This document shows, piece by piece, positions 1 to 5,427 of a stretch of DNA of 9,701 bases. This DNA is from JACQCV01 sp964639675 (GTDB taxonomy: Bacteria > Patescibacteriota > Minisyncoccia > Phycocordibacterales > UBA12445). The position numbers and the translations under genes were made by a program. Numbering within the stretch: position 1 is the stretch's first letter; every line of letters begins with the position of its first letter. The stretch lies in the NCBI GenBank assembly GCA_964639675.1, contig CAZXEK010000014.1, positions 1 through 9,701 on the forward strand, read 5' to 3'. The notes under the pieces were generated by a model. It was not told the origin of the DNA and made no database searches. It saw only the letters and a list, made by a program, of their open reading frames with translations.

Positions 1-35
1 GAAAGCCTAACAAAATCTAGATATTTGTGCAATCT

Positions 36-296
36 TCACTCCGAAACTGGCTCATGGTGAATATAGATACCGCGAACATAATCAATATGCCTCCCATTTG
101 AAAGACGGGTGCACTTATTAAGAAAAAAAGACTGGATCTTCTTGTGGCGATTGTTTTTCCTAAAAAAATCCAGGACCCAGAGGATTTTATTGTATTCACC
201 TTCGGGAATGCCTTGAAAGTCAGTAGTTACATTCTGTAGATCAATGTAAGAGAAATCACCATACTCTGTGGTCGCCCTGTTCAATTCTCCTGCCAA
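36..296 (-). CDS. Unrecognised 86-residue protein
   Basis: I do not recognise this protein. The best start is TTG at 296-294 (MAGELNRATTEYGDFSYID when read as Met), because AAGGGAGGA precedes it, with six nt between GGAGG and the TTG; this is the strongest Shine-Dalgarno in front of any gene in the window. Earlier in-frame TTG codons reach 329 but lie upstream of that site. The sequence is mixed: an N-terminal part, then ILWVLDFFRKNNRHKKIQSF, then a C-terminal RHIDYVRGIYIHHEPVSE with alternating hydrophobics and paired His. There is no membrane segment or signal peptide. TTTACA at about 370-365 on the minus strand could be a -35 of its own promoter, though the -10 is poor. It occupies the place where rpsS would be expected. 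Confidence 0.6.
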   Translation of the reverse strand: MAGELNRATTEYGDFSYIDLQNVTTDFQGIPEGEYNKILWVLDFFRKNNRHKKIQSFFLNKCTRLSNGRHIDYVRGIYIHHEPVSE

Positions 297-371
297 TTTA
301 GTCCTCCCTTCAAAATAAAAAGTCAACAATCAATCTTCGATTAAAGTAACACAGATTGAACTATATGTAAA

Positions 372-470
372 CTAGCGGAAGCCTAAACGCTCCAGACCAA
401 AATCACTTTTCCTGCGGAGAGTCATGGGGGAAATTCGCGATAAAAGTAATTTTGGCTTTCGCTTGGTCAT
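372..470 (-). CDS. Possible 32-residue basic ORF after rplB
   Basis: An ATG 18 nt after the rplB stop opens 32 codons ending in TAG. The product starts MTKRKPKLLLSRIS and ends DFGLERLGFR, with 10 Lys or Arg residues. No Shine-Dalgarno sequence is at working distance, no family is recognised, and it is not S19. The frame overlaps almost all of the inverted repeat at 397-455, so the sequence may be RNA structure instead. Reported because of position and composition only; chance is quite likely. Confidence 0.2.
   Translation of the reverse strand: MTKRKPKLLLSRISPMTLRRKSDFGLERLGFR
397..455 (-). other. Long inverted repeat after rplB (possible structured 3' RNA)
   Basis: On the minus strand CCAAAATTACTTTT (455-442) can pair with AAAAGTGATTTTGG (410-397) across a 31-nt loop. 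In minus-strand RNA all 14 pairs form, one as U-G; in plus-strand RNA the same position is a C-A mismatch, which favours a role on the minus transcript. No T-run follows the second arm, so it is not a standard terminator. It could stabilise the 3' end of the S10 mRNA or be a relic of a mobile element. No extended stem or known RNA family was recognised. Confidence 0.45.
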
Positions 471-488
471 TTTTGTAAGTATATACCT

Positions 489-1328
489 CTACTTCCTGCC
501 CTTCTTCTGTCTTCTTGTGACTATAAAAATGTTTGAGTATTTTTTAGCTCTCCTCGATTTGTGTCCGCCAGTAATCTTCCCCGTCCTCGTCTTTGGTCTT
601 TTTGTGCCTCTACCCTGCCTACCCTCTCCTCCGCCATATGGATGATCGACTGGATTCATCGCCGTACCTCGAACAGTTGGCCGAATACCCAACCATCTAG
701 AACGTCCAGCCTTACCAATATTAACCAACCCCTGCTCTTCATTTGAAACAGAGCCGATAGACGCATAACAGTTTTCATCAATTTTCCTAACTTCTGTCGA
801 AGGCATCTTTACCAAAGAATAACCCTGGTCATTTGAAAGCACCTCGCCATAGTTACCAGCAGACCTGACAAATTTAGCGCCACCAGCTGGATGAAGCTCG
901 ATATTGTAAATAAAAGTACCGACTGGAATATTTTTCAATTTCAACCTATTACCAACCTTAACGGGAGCATTCTCAGAAACAACGAAACTACTCCCAACCT
1001 CAACTGACTTCGGGGTAATCACATAACGCCTCTCACCATCAGCATAACAAGCTAAAGAGATGAAAGAGGACCGATTTGGATCATACTCGACAGACTCAAT
1101 CTTAGCTGGCACGTTTAATTTATCGTATTTAAAATCAACTAATCTAAACCTCCTCTTGTGGCCACCGCCCTTATGTCTGACAGTAATACGACCATCACCA
1201 TTTCTACCGACATCTCGCTTACCACCAAATGTTAGGGCCTTTAGTGGTTTCGACTCAGTCAAAACACCTCGGTATGTCACCGTACTCATCTGTCTTCTTG
1301 ATTTACTTGTCGGTCTATAAAATTTCAT
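489..1328 (-). CDS. rplB: 50S ribosomal protein L2
   Basis: L2 bridges the subunits and is needed for peptidyl transferase activity of the assembled 50S. The protein has 279 residues. It starts MKFYRPTSKSRRQM, contains DGRITVRHKGGGHKRRF, the SH3-like part with VEYDPNRSSFISLA, RNA-binding RSAGNYGEVLS, and the C-terminal AMNPVDHPYGGGEGRQGRG motif, and ends in a basic tail. His229, the residue required for activity in E. coli, is present at the same number; His231 of E. coli is Tyr here. It follows rplW by 28 nt. The usual next gene, rpsS, is not found downstream, so the S10 cluster ends or is interrupted after this gene. Confidence 0.98.
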   Translation of the reverse strand: MKFYRPTSKSRRQMSTVTYRGVLTESKPLKALTFGGKRDVGRNGDGRITVRHKGGGHKRRFRLVDFKYDKLNVPAKIESVEYDPNRSSFISLACYADGERRYVITPKSVEVGSSFVVSENAPVKVGNRLKLKNIPVGTFIYNIELHPAGGAKFVRSAGNYGEVLSNDQGYSLVKMPSTEVRKIDENCYASIGSVSNEEQGLVNIGKAGRSRWLGIRPTVRGTAMNPVDHPYGGGEGRQGRGTKRPKTRTGKITGGHKSRRAKKYSNIFIVTRRQKKGRK

Positions 1329-1356
1329 ATCCCTATACTTTTACTCTCCCCTTATA

Positions 1357-1665
1357 CTAAATAAACTCTACCTTATCGCCCTTCTTTAAATAAACCATGG
1401 CCTTTTTTATGCCACTGGAAATACCAATCTTACCTCTGCGAATAATCTTCTTTGGTTTAGTATTAATAATATTTATCTTAACTGGTGTAACCTTAAAGAG
1501 ATCCTTAACAGCCTTTCCCACTATGGCCTTATTCGCTCTGCTAGAAACTTCAAAAGTATAGACCCCGCCCTTCTCATTTCCAGAAAGAAAGGTCGCCTTC
1601 TCGGTAATCCTAGGTCTTATCAGAAATATAGATGGACTATTTATATTGTTATAATGTTTAGACAT
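1357..1665 (-). CDS. rplW: 50S ribosomal protein L23
   Basis: L23 surrounds the peptide exit and is the docking site for trigger factor and SRP. The protein has 102 residues, normal for the family. Conserved segments are IRPRITEKATFLSG near the N-terminus, YTFEVSSRANKAIVGKAV in the middle, LFKVTPVKINIIN, and AMVYLKKGDKVEFI at the end. The trigger-factor contact Glu of E. coli (in the ISEKA motif) is matched by the Glu in RITEKA. It follows rplD by 9 nt and precedes rplB by 28 nt. The only Shine-Dalgarno-like AAGGA lies about 20 nt upstream within rplD, so translation may depend on coupling. Confidence 0.97.
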   Translation of the reverse strand: MSKHYNNINSPSIFLIRPRITEKATFLSGNEKGGVYTFEVSSRANKAIVGKAVKDLFKVTPVKINIINTKPKKIIRRGKIGISSGIKKAMVYLKKGDKVEFI

Positions 1666-1674
1666 AAAAGTTCT

Positions 1675-2340
1675 TTACTTTATCCTTTTTGACAATACGG
1701 ACAAACTCTCCGTAGGAGATACCATAACCAGATATTTGTATTTCAGAGCATCAATCGGATTTAGGTTTCGAACCTCATCAACGAAAGCCGACCTGATGTT
1801 TCTGAAACTTTTAATTATAGCCTCACTATTCTTTGGAGTTAAAAACAAAGCCCTCCTACCTGCTTTATATGCAATCTTCTCATAACCAGAGATTTTAGAA
1901 AATTTATTCAAAAGTTCGCACGCATTTCTGGTTTTAATAGAAGCGATCCCTAAATCGTCGATAAAAAGTAGCTCGCCATCTCGAAATTTAGCCGAAAGAA
2001 TTGTCGCCAGGGCCTTACTTTTCATCTGCTTGTTTACCTTCCTTTCGTAGTTTTTATCCTTTGTTGGCCCATGAGCAACACCTCCCCCGACCCAGATAGG
2101 AGACCTTGTAGAACCGTGCCTTGCCCGACCAGTACCCTTCTGTTTCCATGGCTTCTTACCCCCTCCAGAAACTTCCCCACGATCTTTAGCATGAGCCCAT
2201 GGCTTGTGCTTAGTTGACTCCATAGACAAGACAACCTGATTCACCAGATCGGCATTCCACTTCAACCCAAAAAGAGTCTCCGGTAATGAAACCTTCGAAG
2301 CCTCCTCCCCATTTTTATTATAAACTGTAGCCTCCATCAT
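1675..2340 (-). CDS. rplD: 50S ribosomal protein L4
   Basis: L4 binds 23S rRNA and lines the peptide exit tunnel; in E. coli it also represses the S10 operon. The protein has 221 residues. It starts MMEATVYNKNGEE (either of the two Met codons could be used) and has the tunnel loop with GGGKKPWKQKGTGRARHGS and RSPIWVGGGVAHGPT, where macrolide-resistance changes occur in other species; the KPWKQKGTGRAR core is normal. A globular C-terminal part follows (YEKIAYKAGRRALFL and NLNPIDALKYKYLVM). rplC ends 27 nt upstream and rplW starts 9 nt downstream. No S10-leader-like structure for L4 autoregulation was found in front of rpsJ. Confidence 0.98.
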   Translation of the reverse strand: MMEATVYNKNGEEASKVSLPETLFGLKWNADLVNQVVLSMESTKHKPWAHAKDRGEVSGGGKKPWKQKGTGRARHGSTRSPIWVGGGVAHGPTKDKNYERKVNKQMKSKALATILSAKFRDGELLFIDDLGIASIKTRNACELLNKFSKISGYEKIAYKAGRRALFLTPKNSEAIIKSFRNIRSAFVDEVRNLNPIDALKYKYLVMVSPTESLSVLSKRIK

Positions 2341-2367
2341 AATAAATTAAAGCCGTAAAATGAAAAA

Positions 2368-2985
2368 CTAATTATAAATTTCGACAAGAGTACCTCTTCT
2401 TCCCGGAATAGCTCCCCTTATCGCAACTAGATTATTCTCCTTGTCAATTGACACTATTTTAAGATTCCTAACTGTAATCCTATCAGAACCCATTCGGCCA
2501 GCCATACGCATACCCTTGATAACCCCCTGTCGTCCGCCAGCACCGATAGAACCTGGTGCCCTCTCTGAATGCTTCTGGCCATGAGACCTTGGTCCACCGT
2601 GGAATCCGTGACGCTTAATAACACTTTGAAAACCCTTACCCTTAGAAACCGATGAGACTGTTACAGACTCGCCCTCTACGAAAGATCCTAGGTCGACGAT
2701 ATCTCCAACATTCAAAGAAACCCCATCTCGCCATTCTCGCAAATATCTGAAGCCAGCAACCTTATCTGAAAGATTCTTAGCCAAATGTCCTCTAATCGAC
2801 TTACTCAATCTATTGAGAGGACGTGCACCATAACCTAACTGGACAGCATTATAGCCATCCTTATCTTTGTTTTTAAGACCAGTAACTGTCACAGGGCCAG
2901 CAGATACCAAAGTAACAGGATGAACGACACCGTTCTCGTCGAAAATCTGACTCATATTCTGTTTTGTACCTAAAATAAATTTCAT
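2368..2985 (-). CDS. rplC: 50S ribosomal protein L3
   Basis: L3 is an early 50S assembly protein whose long loop reaches toward the peptidyl transferase centre. This copy has 205 residues, a normal length. It starts MKFILGTKQNMSQIF and contains VSSVSKGKGFQSVIKRHGF, the loop region SHGQKHSERAPGSIGAGGR, MAGRMGSDRITV, and the C-terminal AIPGRRGTLVEI. The loop that carries the PrmB-methylated Gln in E. coli (GQNQTPG) is one residue shorter here and reads GAGGRQG, so that modification is probably absent. It lies 25 nt after rpsJ and 27 nt before rplD. A weak GAGG lies about 12 nt before the ATG. Confidence 0.98.
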   Translation of the reverse strand: MKFILGTKQNMSQIFDENGVVHPVTLVSAGPVTVTGLKNKDKDGYNAVQLGYGARPLNRLSKSIRGHLAKNLSDKVAGFRYLREWRDGVSLNVGDIVDLGSFVEGESVTVSSVSKGKGFQSVIKRHGFHGGPRSHGQKHSERAPGSIGAGGRQGVIKGMRMAGRMGSDRITVRNLKIVSIDKENNLVAIRGAIPGRRGTLVEIYN

Positions 2986-3010
2986 ACTTATACTTATCCT
3001 CTATACTCTA

Positions 3011-3427
3011 TTACATCATTTTCACATCGACATTCACACCAGAAGGGAGACTCAAATTAGTTAAAGCCTCTATAACTTTCGGTGACGGATTTAAGATGTC
3101 TATCAATCTTCGATGAATCCTCATCTCAAACTGTTCTCTGGAATTCTTATCGATGAATGAACTCCTGTTTACGGTATACTTTTTAATACCTGTTGGCAGT
3201 GGGATAGGACCCTCAATAGAAGCGTCATACCGAATGGCGGTATCCATAATCTGCCTGACAGAAGTATCAAGAATTTTGTGCTCGTAAGCAGAGACTCTGA
3301 CTCTGACCTTAGACCCATCAGAAGATCGAGCAGAGGCCTCTACGGCGGATTCCTTGACCTCCTTGACTGGCTTAGAAGTAATCTCCTTCTTTGCCCTAGT
3401 TTTGGCTGTCGTCTTAGTCTGAGGCAT
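3011..3427 (-). CDS. rpsJ: 30S ribosomal protein S10 with long N-terminal extension
   Basis: S10 is part of the 30S head and, as NusE, binds NusB in transcription antitermination. The conserved core starts near residue 39 (SKVRVRVSAYEHKILDTSV), continues with GPIPLPTGIKKYTVNRSSF and REQFEMRIHRRLIDILNP, and ends GVNVDVKMM. Before it lie about 38 extra residues rich in Lys, Thr, Ser, Ala and Glu (MPQTKTTAKTRAKKEITSK at the start), making 138 residues against about 103 in E. coli. No ATG, GTG or TTG in frame lies within the extension or near the canonical start, and the used ATG is 5 nt after the tuf stop, so the extension is probably translated. It looks disordered and basic at first, more acidic later. 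rplC follows after 25 nt. Confidence 0.97.
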   Translation of the reverse strand: MPQTKTTAKTRAKKEITSKPVKEVKESAVEASARSSDGSKVRVRVSAYEHKILDTSVRQIMDTAIRYDASIEGPIPLPTGIKKYTVNRSSFIDKNSREQFEMRIHRRLIDILNPSPKVIEALTNLSLPSGVNVDVKMM

Positions 3428-3432
3428 AATTA

Positions 3433-4629
3433 TTATTTCAAGATCTTAGTTACAACACCTGCACCGACAGTCTTACCACCCTCTCTTATAGCGAATCTCT
3501 GTTTCTCCTCTAGGGCAACAGGAGCTATCAACTTGACGTTCACTTTAATGGTATCACCTGGCATAACCATCTCTGTGCCTTGTGGCAATACAACCTCTCC
3601 TGTAACATCAGTTGTTCGGATATAAAATTGAGGTTTGTATCCATTAAAGAATGGGGTATGTCTGCCACCTTCCTCTTTCTTCAAAACATAAACTTCGGTC
3701 TCAAATTCTGTATGTGGAGTAACTGAACCTGTTTTAGCCAAAACCTGACCACGGTCAATATCCTCCTTCTTTGTACCTCGAAGTAATATACCGGCATTAT
3801 CTCCAGCTATACCTTGATCAAGAGATTTATTAAACATCTCTATACCTGTAACGGTCGTAGCGACTGTATCCTTCAAACCGATGATCGAGATGGTATCGCC
3901 AACCTTGACTGTTCCTCTTTCAATCCTACCCGTAACAACTGTCCCTCTACCTTCAATAGAGAAAACATCTTCAACTGGCATAAGAAATGGCTTCTCTACT
4001 TCCCTCACTGGAACTGGAATATATGTGTCGAGAGCATCAGCGAGTTCAAGAATCTTCTTGGCCCATTCATCATCAGCAGACTTAGCTTGAAGAGCCTTAA
4101 GAGCAGAGCCCTTTATGACAGGAGCATTTCGATCAAATTCGTATTTGGCCAAAAGGTCTCTCACCTCCTCTTCAACCATAGCTATAAGTTCTGGGCCATC
4201 AGCCTCATCAACCATGTCAACCTTATTTAGAAAAACCAAAACTCGAGGTACACCGATCTGTCGCGCCAAGAGAATGTGTTCTCTGGTCTGAGGCATCACA
4301 CCATCTGTCGCGGCGACCACCAAGATGGCACCGTCCATCTGAGCGGCACCGGTGATCATATTTTTAATATAGTCAGCGTGACCAGGAGCATCAATATGGG
4401 CATAGTGACGCTTATCTGTAGAATATTCGTTATGAGAAAGGGCAATGGTAATACCTCGCTCTCGCTCTTCTGGAGCGTTATCGATCTGATCAACTGTTTT
4501 TAAGCGCACCTCCTTACCAGCTAAACCCAACACATGAAGAATAGCGGCGGTTAAAGTGGTCTTGCCGTGGTCAACGTGGCCGATAGTGCCGACGTTTACA
4601 TGTGGCTTAGACCTATCAAATGTTGCCAT
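3433..4629 (-). CDS. tuf: Translation elongation factor Tu (EF-Tu)
   Basis: EF-Tu carries aminoacyl-tRNA to the ribosomal A site as the GTP complex. The protein is 398 residues (E. coli 394) and starts MATFDRSKPHVNVGT. G-motifs are GHVDHGKT at 17-24, switch I RGITI at 58-62, DAPGH at 80-84 with catalytic His84, NKVD at 135-138 and GSAL at 174-177. Domains II and III follow from about residue 210, ending GGKTVGAGVVTKILK. Residue 81 is Ala where most bacterial EF-Tu has Cys (DCPGH); Ala is the usual residue in archaeal and eukaryotic EF1A. The kirromycin-contact regions LARQIGVP and RFAIREGGKTVGAG look normal. It leads the S10 genes, with rpsJ 5 nt downstream, and follows its own promoter. No Shine-Dalgarno sequence precedes the ATG. 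Confidence 0.99.
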   Translation of the reverse strand: MATFDRSKPHVNVGTIGHVDHGKTTLTAAILHVLGLAGKEVRLKTVDQIDNAPEERERGITIALSHNEYSTDKRHYAHIDAPGHADYIKNMITGAAQMDGAILVVAATDGVMPQTREHILLARQIGVPRVLVFLNKVDMVDEADGPELIAMVEEEVRDLLAKYEFDRNAPVIKGSALKALQAKSADDEWAKKILELADALDTYIPVPVREVEKPFLMPVEDVFSIEGRGTVVTGRIERGTVKVGDTISIIGLKDTVATTVTGIEMFNKSLDQGIAGDNAGILLRGTKKEDIDRGQVLAKTGSVTPHTEFETEVYVLKKEEGGRHTPFFNGYKPQFYIRTTDVTGEVVLPQGTEMVMPGDTIKVNVKLIAPVALEEKQRFAIREGGKTVGAGVVTKILK

Positions 4630-4704
4630 AGTTTTTAAATTAGACTAGTACTAATAAAATTCCTTACTTACAAAAATAAAACGTGCCAATTACACGTAGA
4701 GAAC

Positions 4705-4732
4705 ATACTACCAAAAGGCCAAATTAAGTCAA
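4705..4732 (-). promoter_or_regulatory. Candidate promoter of the tuf-rpsJ-rplC-rplD-rplW-rplB unit
   Basis: On the minus strand TTGACT at 4732-4727 (5 of 6 to the -35 consensus) is followed after 16 nt by TAGTAT at 4710-4705 (4 of 6 to the -10). It lies between the intrinsic terminator and tuf, where a promoter is needed. Transcription would start near 4698 and give a leader of about 69 nt. That leader opens with an inverted repeat, ACGTG at 4697-4693 and CACGT at 4685-4681 on the minus strand, followed by TTTATTTTT, a weak attenuator-like hairpin. The only purine-rich motif, AAGGAA, lies about 30 nt before the ATG, too far to act as a Shine-Dalgarno sequence. Confidence 0.6.
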
Positions 4733-4815
4733 TGGTTTGTATCCGAAATTTGTTAAAAATGGGCATATACAAAACTTAGTTAAAAGTCTCATATGTATCT
4801 GAACTTATACAATGT

Positions 4816-4845
4816 AAAAAAATCGGAGGTCGGACCTCCGATTTT
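4816..4845 (-). terminator. Intrinsic terminator between hicA and tuf
   Basis: A 13-bp perfect inverted repeat (4819-4831 and 4833-4845) surrounds a single central base. On the minus strand it reads AAAATCGGAGGTC, one base, then the complement, and it runs into seven T residues (4822-4816). It should end transcripts coming from rpsL-rpsG-fusA-hicBA, and it separates them from tuf. Its two arms contain GGAGGT and ACCTCC, the Shine-Dalgarno core and its complement, which matters because an unpaired AAGGAGGTG lies 28 nt upstream. Confidence 0.88.
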
Positions 4846-4872
4846 AATAGACCAGTTCTCTAGTCAGACGAA

Positions 4873-4881
4873 CACCTCCTT
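4873..4881 (-). promoter_or_regulatory. Orphan strong Shine-Dalgarno sequence
   Basis: The minus strand reads AAGGAGGTG here, a perfect match to the 16S rRNA anti-Shine-Dalgarno, whereas the ribosomal genes around it have none. No ATG, GTG or TTG ORF starts at the right distance; the GTG overlapping the motif opens only GTG TTC GTC TGA. A CTG seven nt after AGGAGG would open a 7-codon peptide ending TAA at the edge of the terminator. It may be the relic of a lost gene's start or part of a regulatory leader. The sequence match is certain; the role is not. Confidence 0.5.
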
Positions 4882-4912
4882 TTCAAAAAAAACAATACTC
4901 CTCTGCTAAAAA

Positions 4913-4943
4913 TTTAGCATACTTGTAACGTGGAATCTATTTT
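4913..4943. repeat. 31-bp direct repeat, copy downstream of hicA
   Basis: This is a perfect second copy of 5428-5458, starting 6 nt after the hicA stop in the direction of transcription. It therefore carries a spare copy of the last fusA Lys codon plus TAG, not in use as coding sequence. Its distal edge forms part of a small inverted repeat with GCTAAA at 4905-4910 and TTTAGC at 4913-4918, which is absent from the other copy. Removing one repeat and the intervening 484 bp would restore a simple fusA-to-tuf intergenic region. Confidence 0.95.
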
Positions 4944-4949
4944 TGTACT

Positions 4950-5174
4950 TTACAAGATTTTTCTAAACCCCTCCTCTGTGAGTTGGACCTGTTTCAAAAT
5001 CTTTTTCAACAGTCCTCGCCCTATATCACCCGAATGTATAGGCACAGACGTTTGAATATTTCGTGTCTCGTCAACCAGAATATAGTGACTACCAATTTGA
5101 CCAGCTTCAATAAAACCGACCCGCTTTAGAGCGGCGATCAGTTCCCTGGGCCTCACCTGCTTCAATCTAATCAT
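4950..5174 (-). CDS. hicA: HicA-family mRNA interferase toxin
   Basis: HicA toxins have a dsRNA-binding-domain-like fold and cleave mRNA, halting growth when HicB is lost. This 74-residue protein has the full HicA pattern. An N-terminal helix (RPRELIAALKRVGF) is followed by the GSHYILV strand with the predicted catalytic His30. Then come a strand with SVPIHSGD and the final helical part IGRGLLKKILKQVQLTEEGF. Many HicA proteins have His-His at the active-site position; here the second residue is Tyr31, but the catalytic His is kept and the gene is full length, so the toxin is probably active. It overlaps hicB by 4 nt. Only 6 nt separate its stop from the second copy of the 31-bp direct repeat. 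Confidence 0.92.
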   Translation of the reverse strand: MIRLKQVRPRELIAALKRVGFIEAGQIGSHYILVDETRNIQTSVPIHSGDIGRGLLKKILKQVQLTEEGFRKIL

Positions 5175-5419
5175 GAAACAACCGGGGCTGAAACGCTAAC
5201 CATAAATGGACTAAGCATACTTTTCCGTTCAACGGGAATCGGTTTACCGCGGCGAGCAAGAATAGTAATAAAAGCAACGATCGCCTCCTGAGCCATTTTC
5301 ATCGCCTCATCAAATGTCTGTCCCTCCGTATAACAACCAGGTAAGGCAGGAACGGAAACAACGTAAACACCATCCTCGTCTCTTTCTATTTGAATTGTGT
5401 AAGTAAAATTCTTCTCCAT
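5171..5419 (-). CDS. hicB: HicB-family antitoxin, short form
   Basis: HicB antitoxins bind and block the HicA ribonuclease. This 82-residue protein shows the HicB-like partial RNase-H fold pattern: TYTIQIERDEDGVYVVSVP, then the hallmark LPGCYTEGQTFDEAM at 27-40, then a helix AQEAIVAFITILARRGKPIP. The C-terminal tail (MLSPFMVSVSAPVVS) is too short for the helix-turn-helix or ribbon-helix-helix domain that longer HicB proteins use for autoregulation, so DNA binding is doubtful. Its TGA overlaps the hicA ATG (ATGA), which implies translational coupling, with the antitoxin encoded first. No Shine-Dalgarno sequence precedes the ATG. A TAAAAT at 5431-5426, 7 nt upstream of the ATG, could be a -10 box giving a leaderless mRNA, but its -35 is weak, so co-transcription with fusA is equally likely. 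Confidence 0.9.
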   Translation of the reverse strand: MEKNFTYTIQIERDEDGVYVVSVPALPGCYTEGQTFDEAMKMAQEAIVAFITILARRGKPIPVERKSMLSPFMVSVSAPVVS

Positions 5420-5427
5420 TTAACTAT

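Larger units (their letters stand above)
4630..4949 (-). other. Intergenic region between hicA and tuf
   Basis: This gene-free stretch of about 320 nt holds, in transcription order, the second 31-bp repeat, a short inverted repeat (4905-4918), a T8 run (4892-4885), the orphan AAGGAGGTG, the intrinsic terminator, an AT-rich spacer, the tuf promoter and its leader hairpin. I see no convincing gene of standard start and length here, and no tRNA-like structure. Confidence 0.8.

Noticed and set aside
17..199. A 60-codon plus-strand ORF with a possible membrane segment, antisense to the 86-residue gene.
   Set aside because: The opposite minus-strand ORF has a strong Shine-Dalgarno and protein-like composition and follows the local gene direction, so it is preferred.
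372..470. A remnant of rpsS (S19) after rplB.
   Set aside because: The translated 32 residues show none of the S19 motifs such as SLKKGP or the GHKLGEFAPTR segment.
424..645. A plus-strand ORF with hydrophobic stretches overlapping the end of rplB.
   Set aside because: About two thirds of it is antisense to conserved L2 codons; the hydrophobic runs come from the Lys/Arg-rich L2 tail read backwards, and there is no ribosome binding site.
3814..4230. A 138-codon plus-strand open frame inside tuf.
   Set aside because: It lies fully antisense to EF-Tu and its composition is typical of a reverse-frame artefact.
4873..4881. The orphan AAGGAGGTG as the ribosome binding site of tuf.
   Set aside because: It lies about 245 nt before the tuf ATG and upstream of both a terminator and the tuf promoter.
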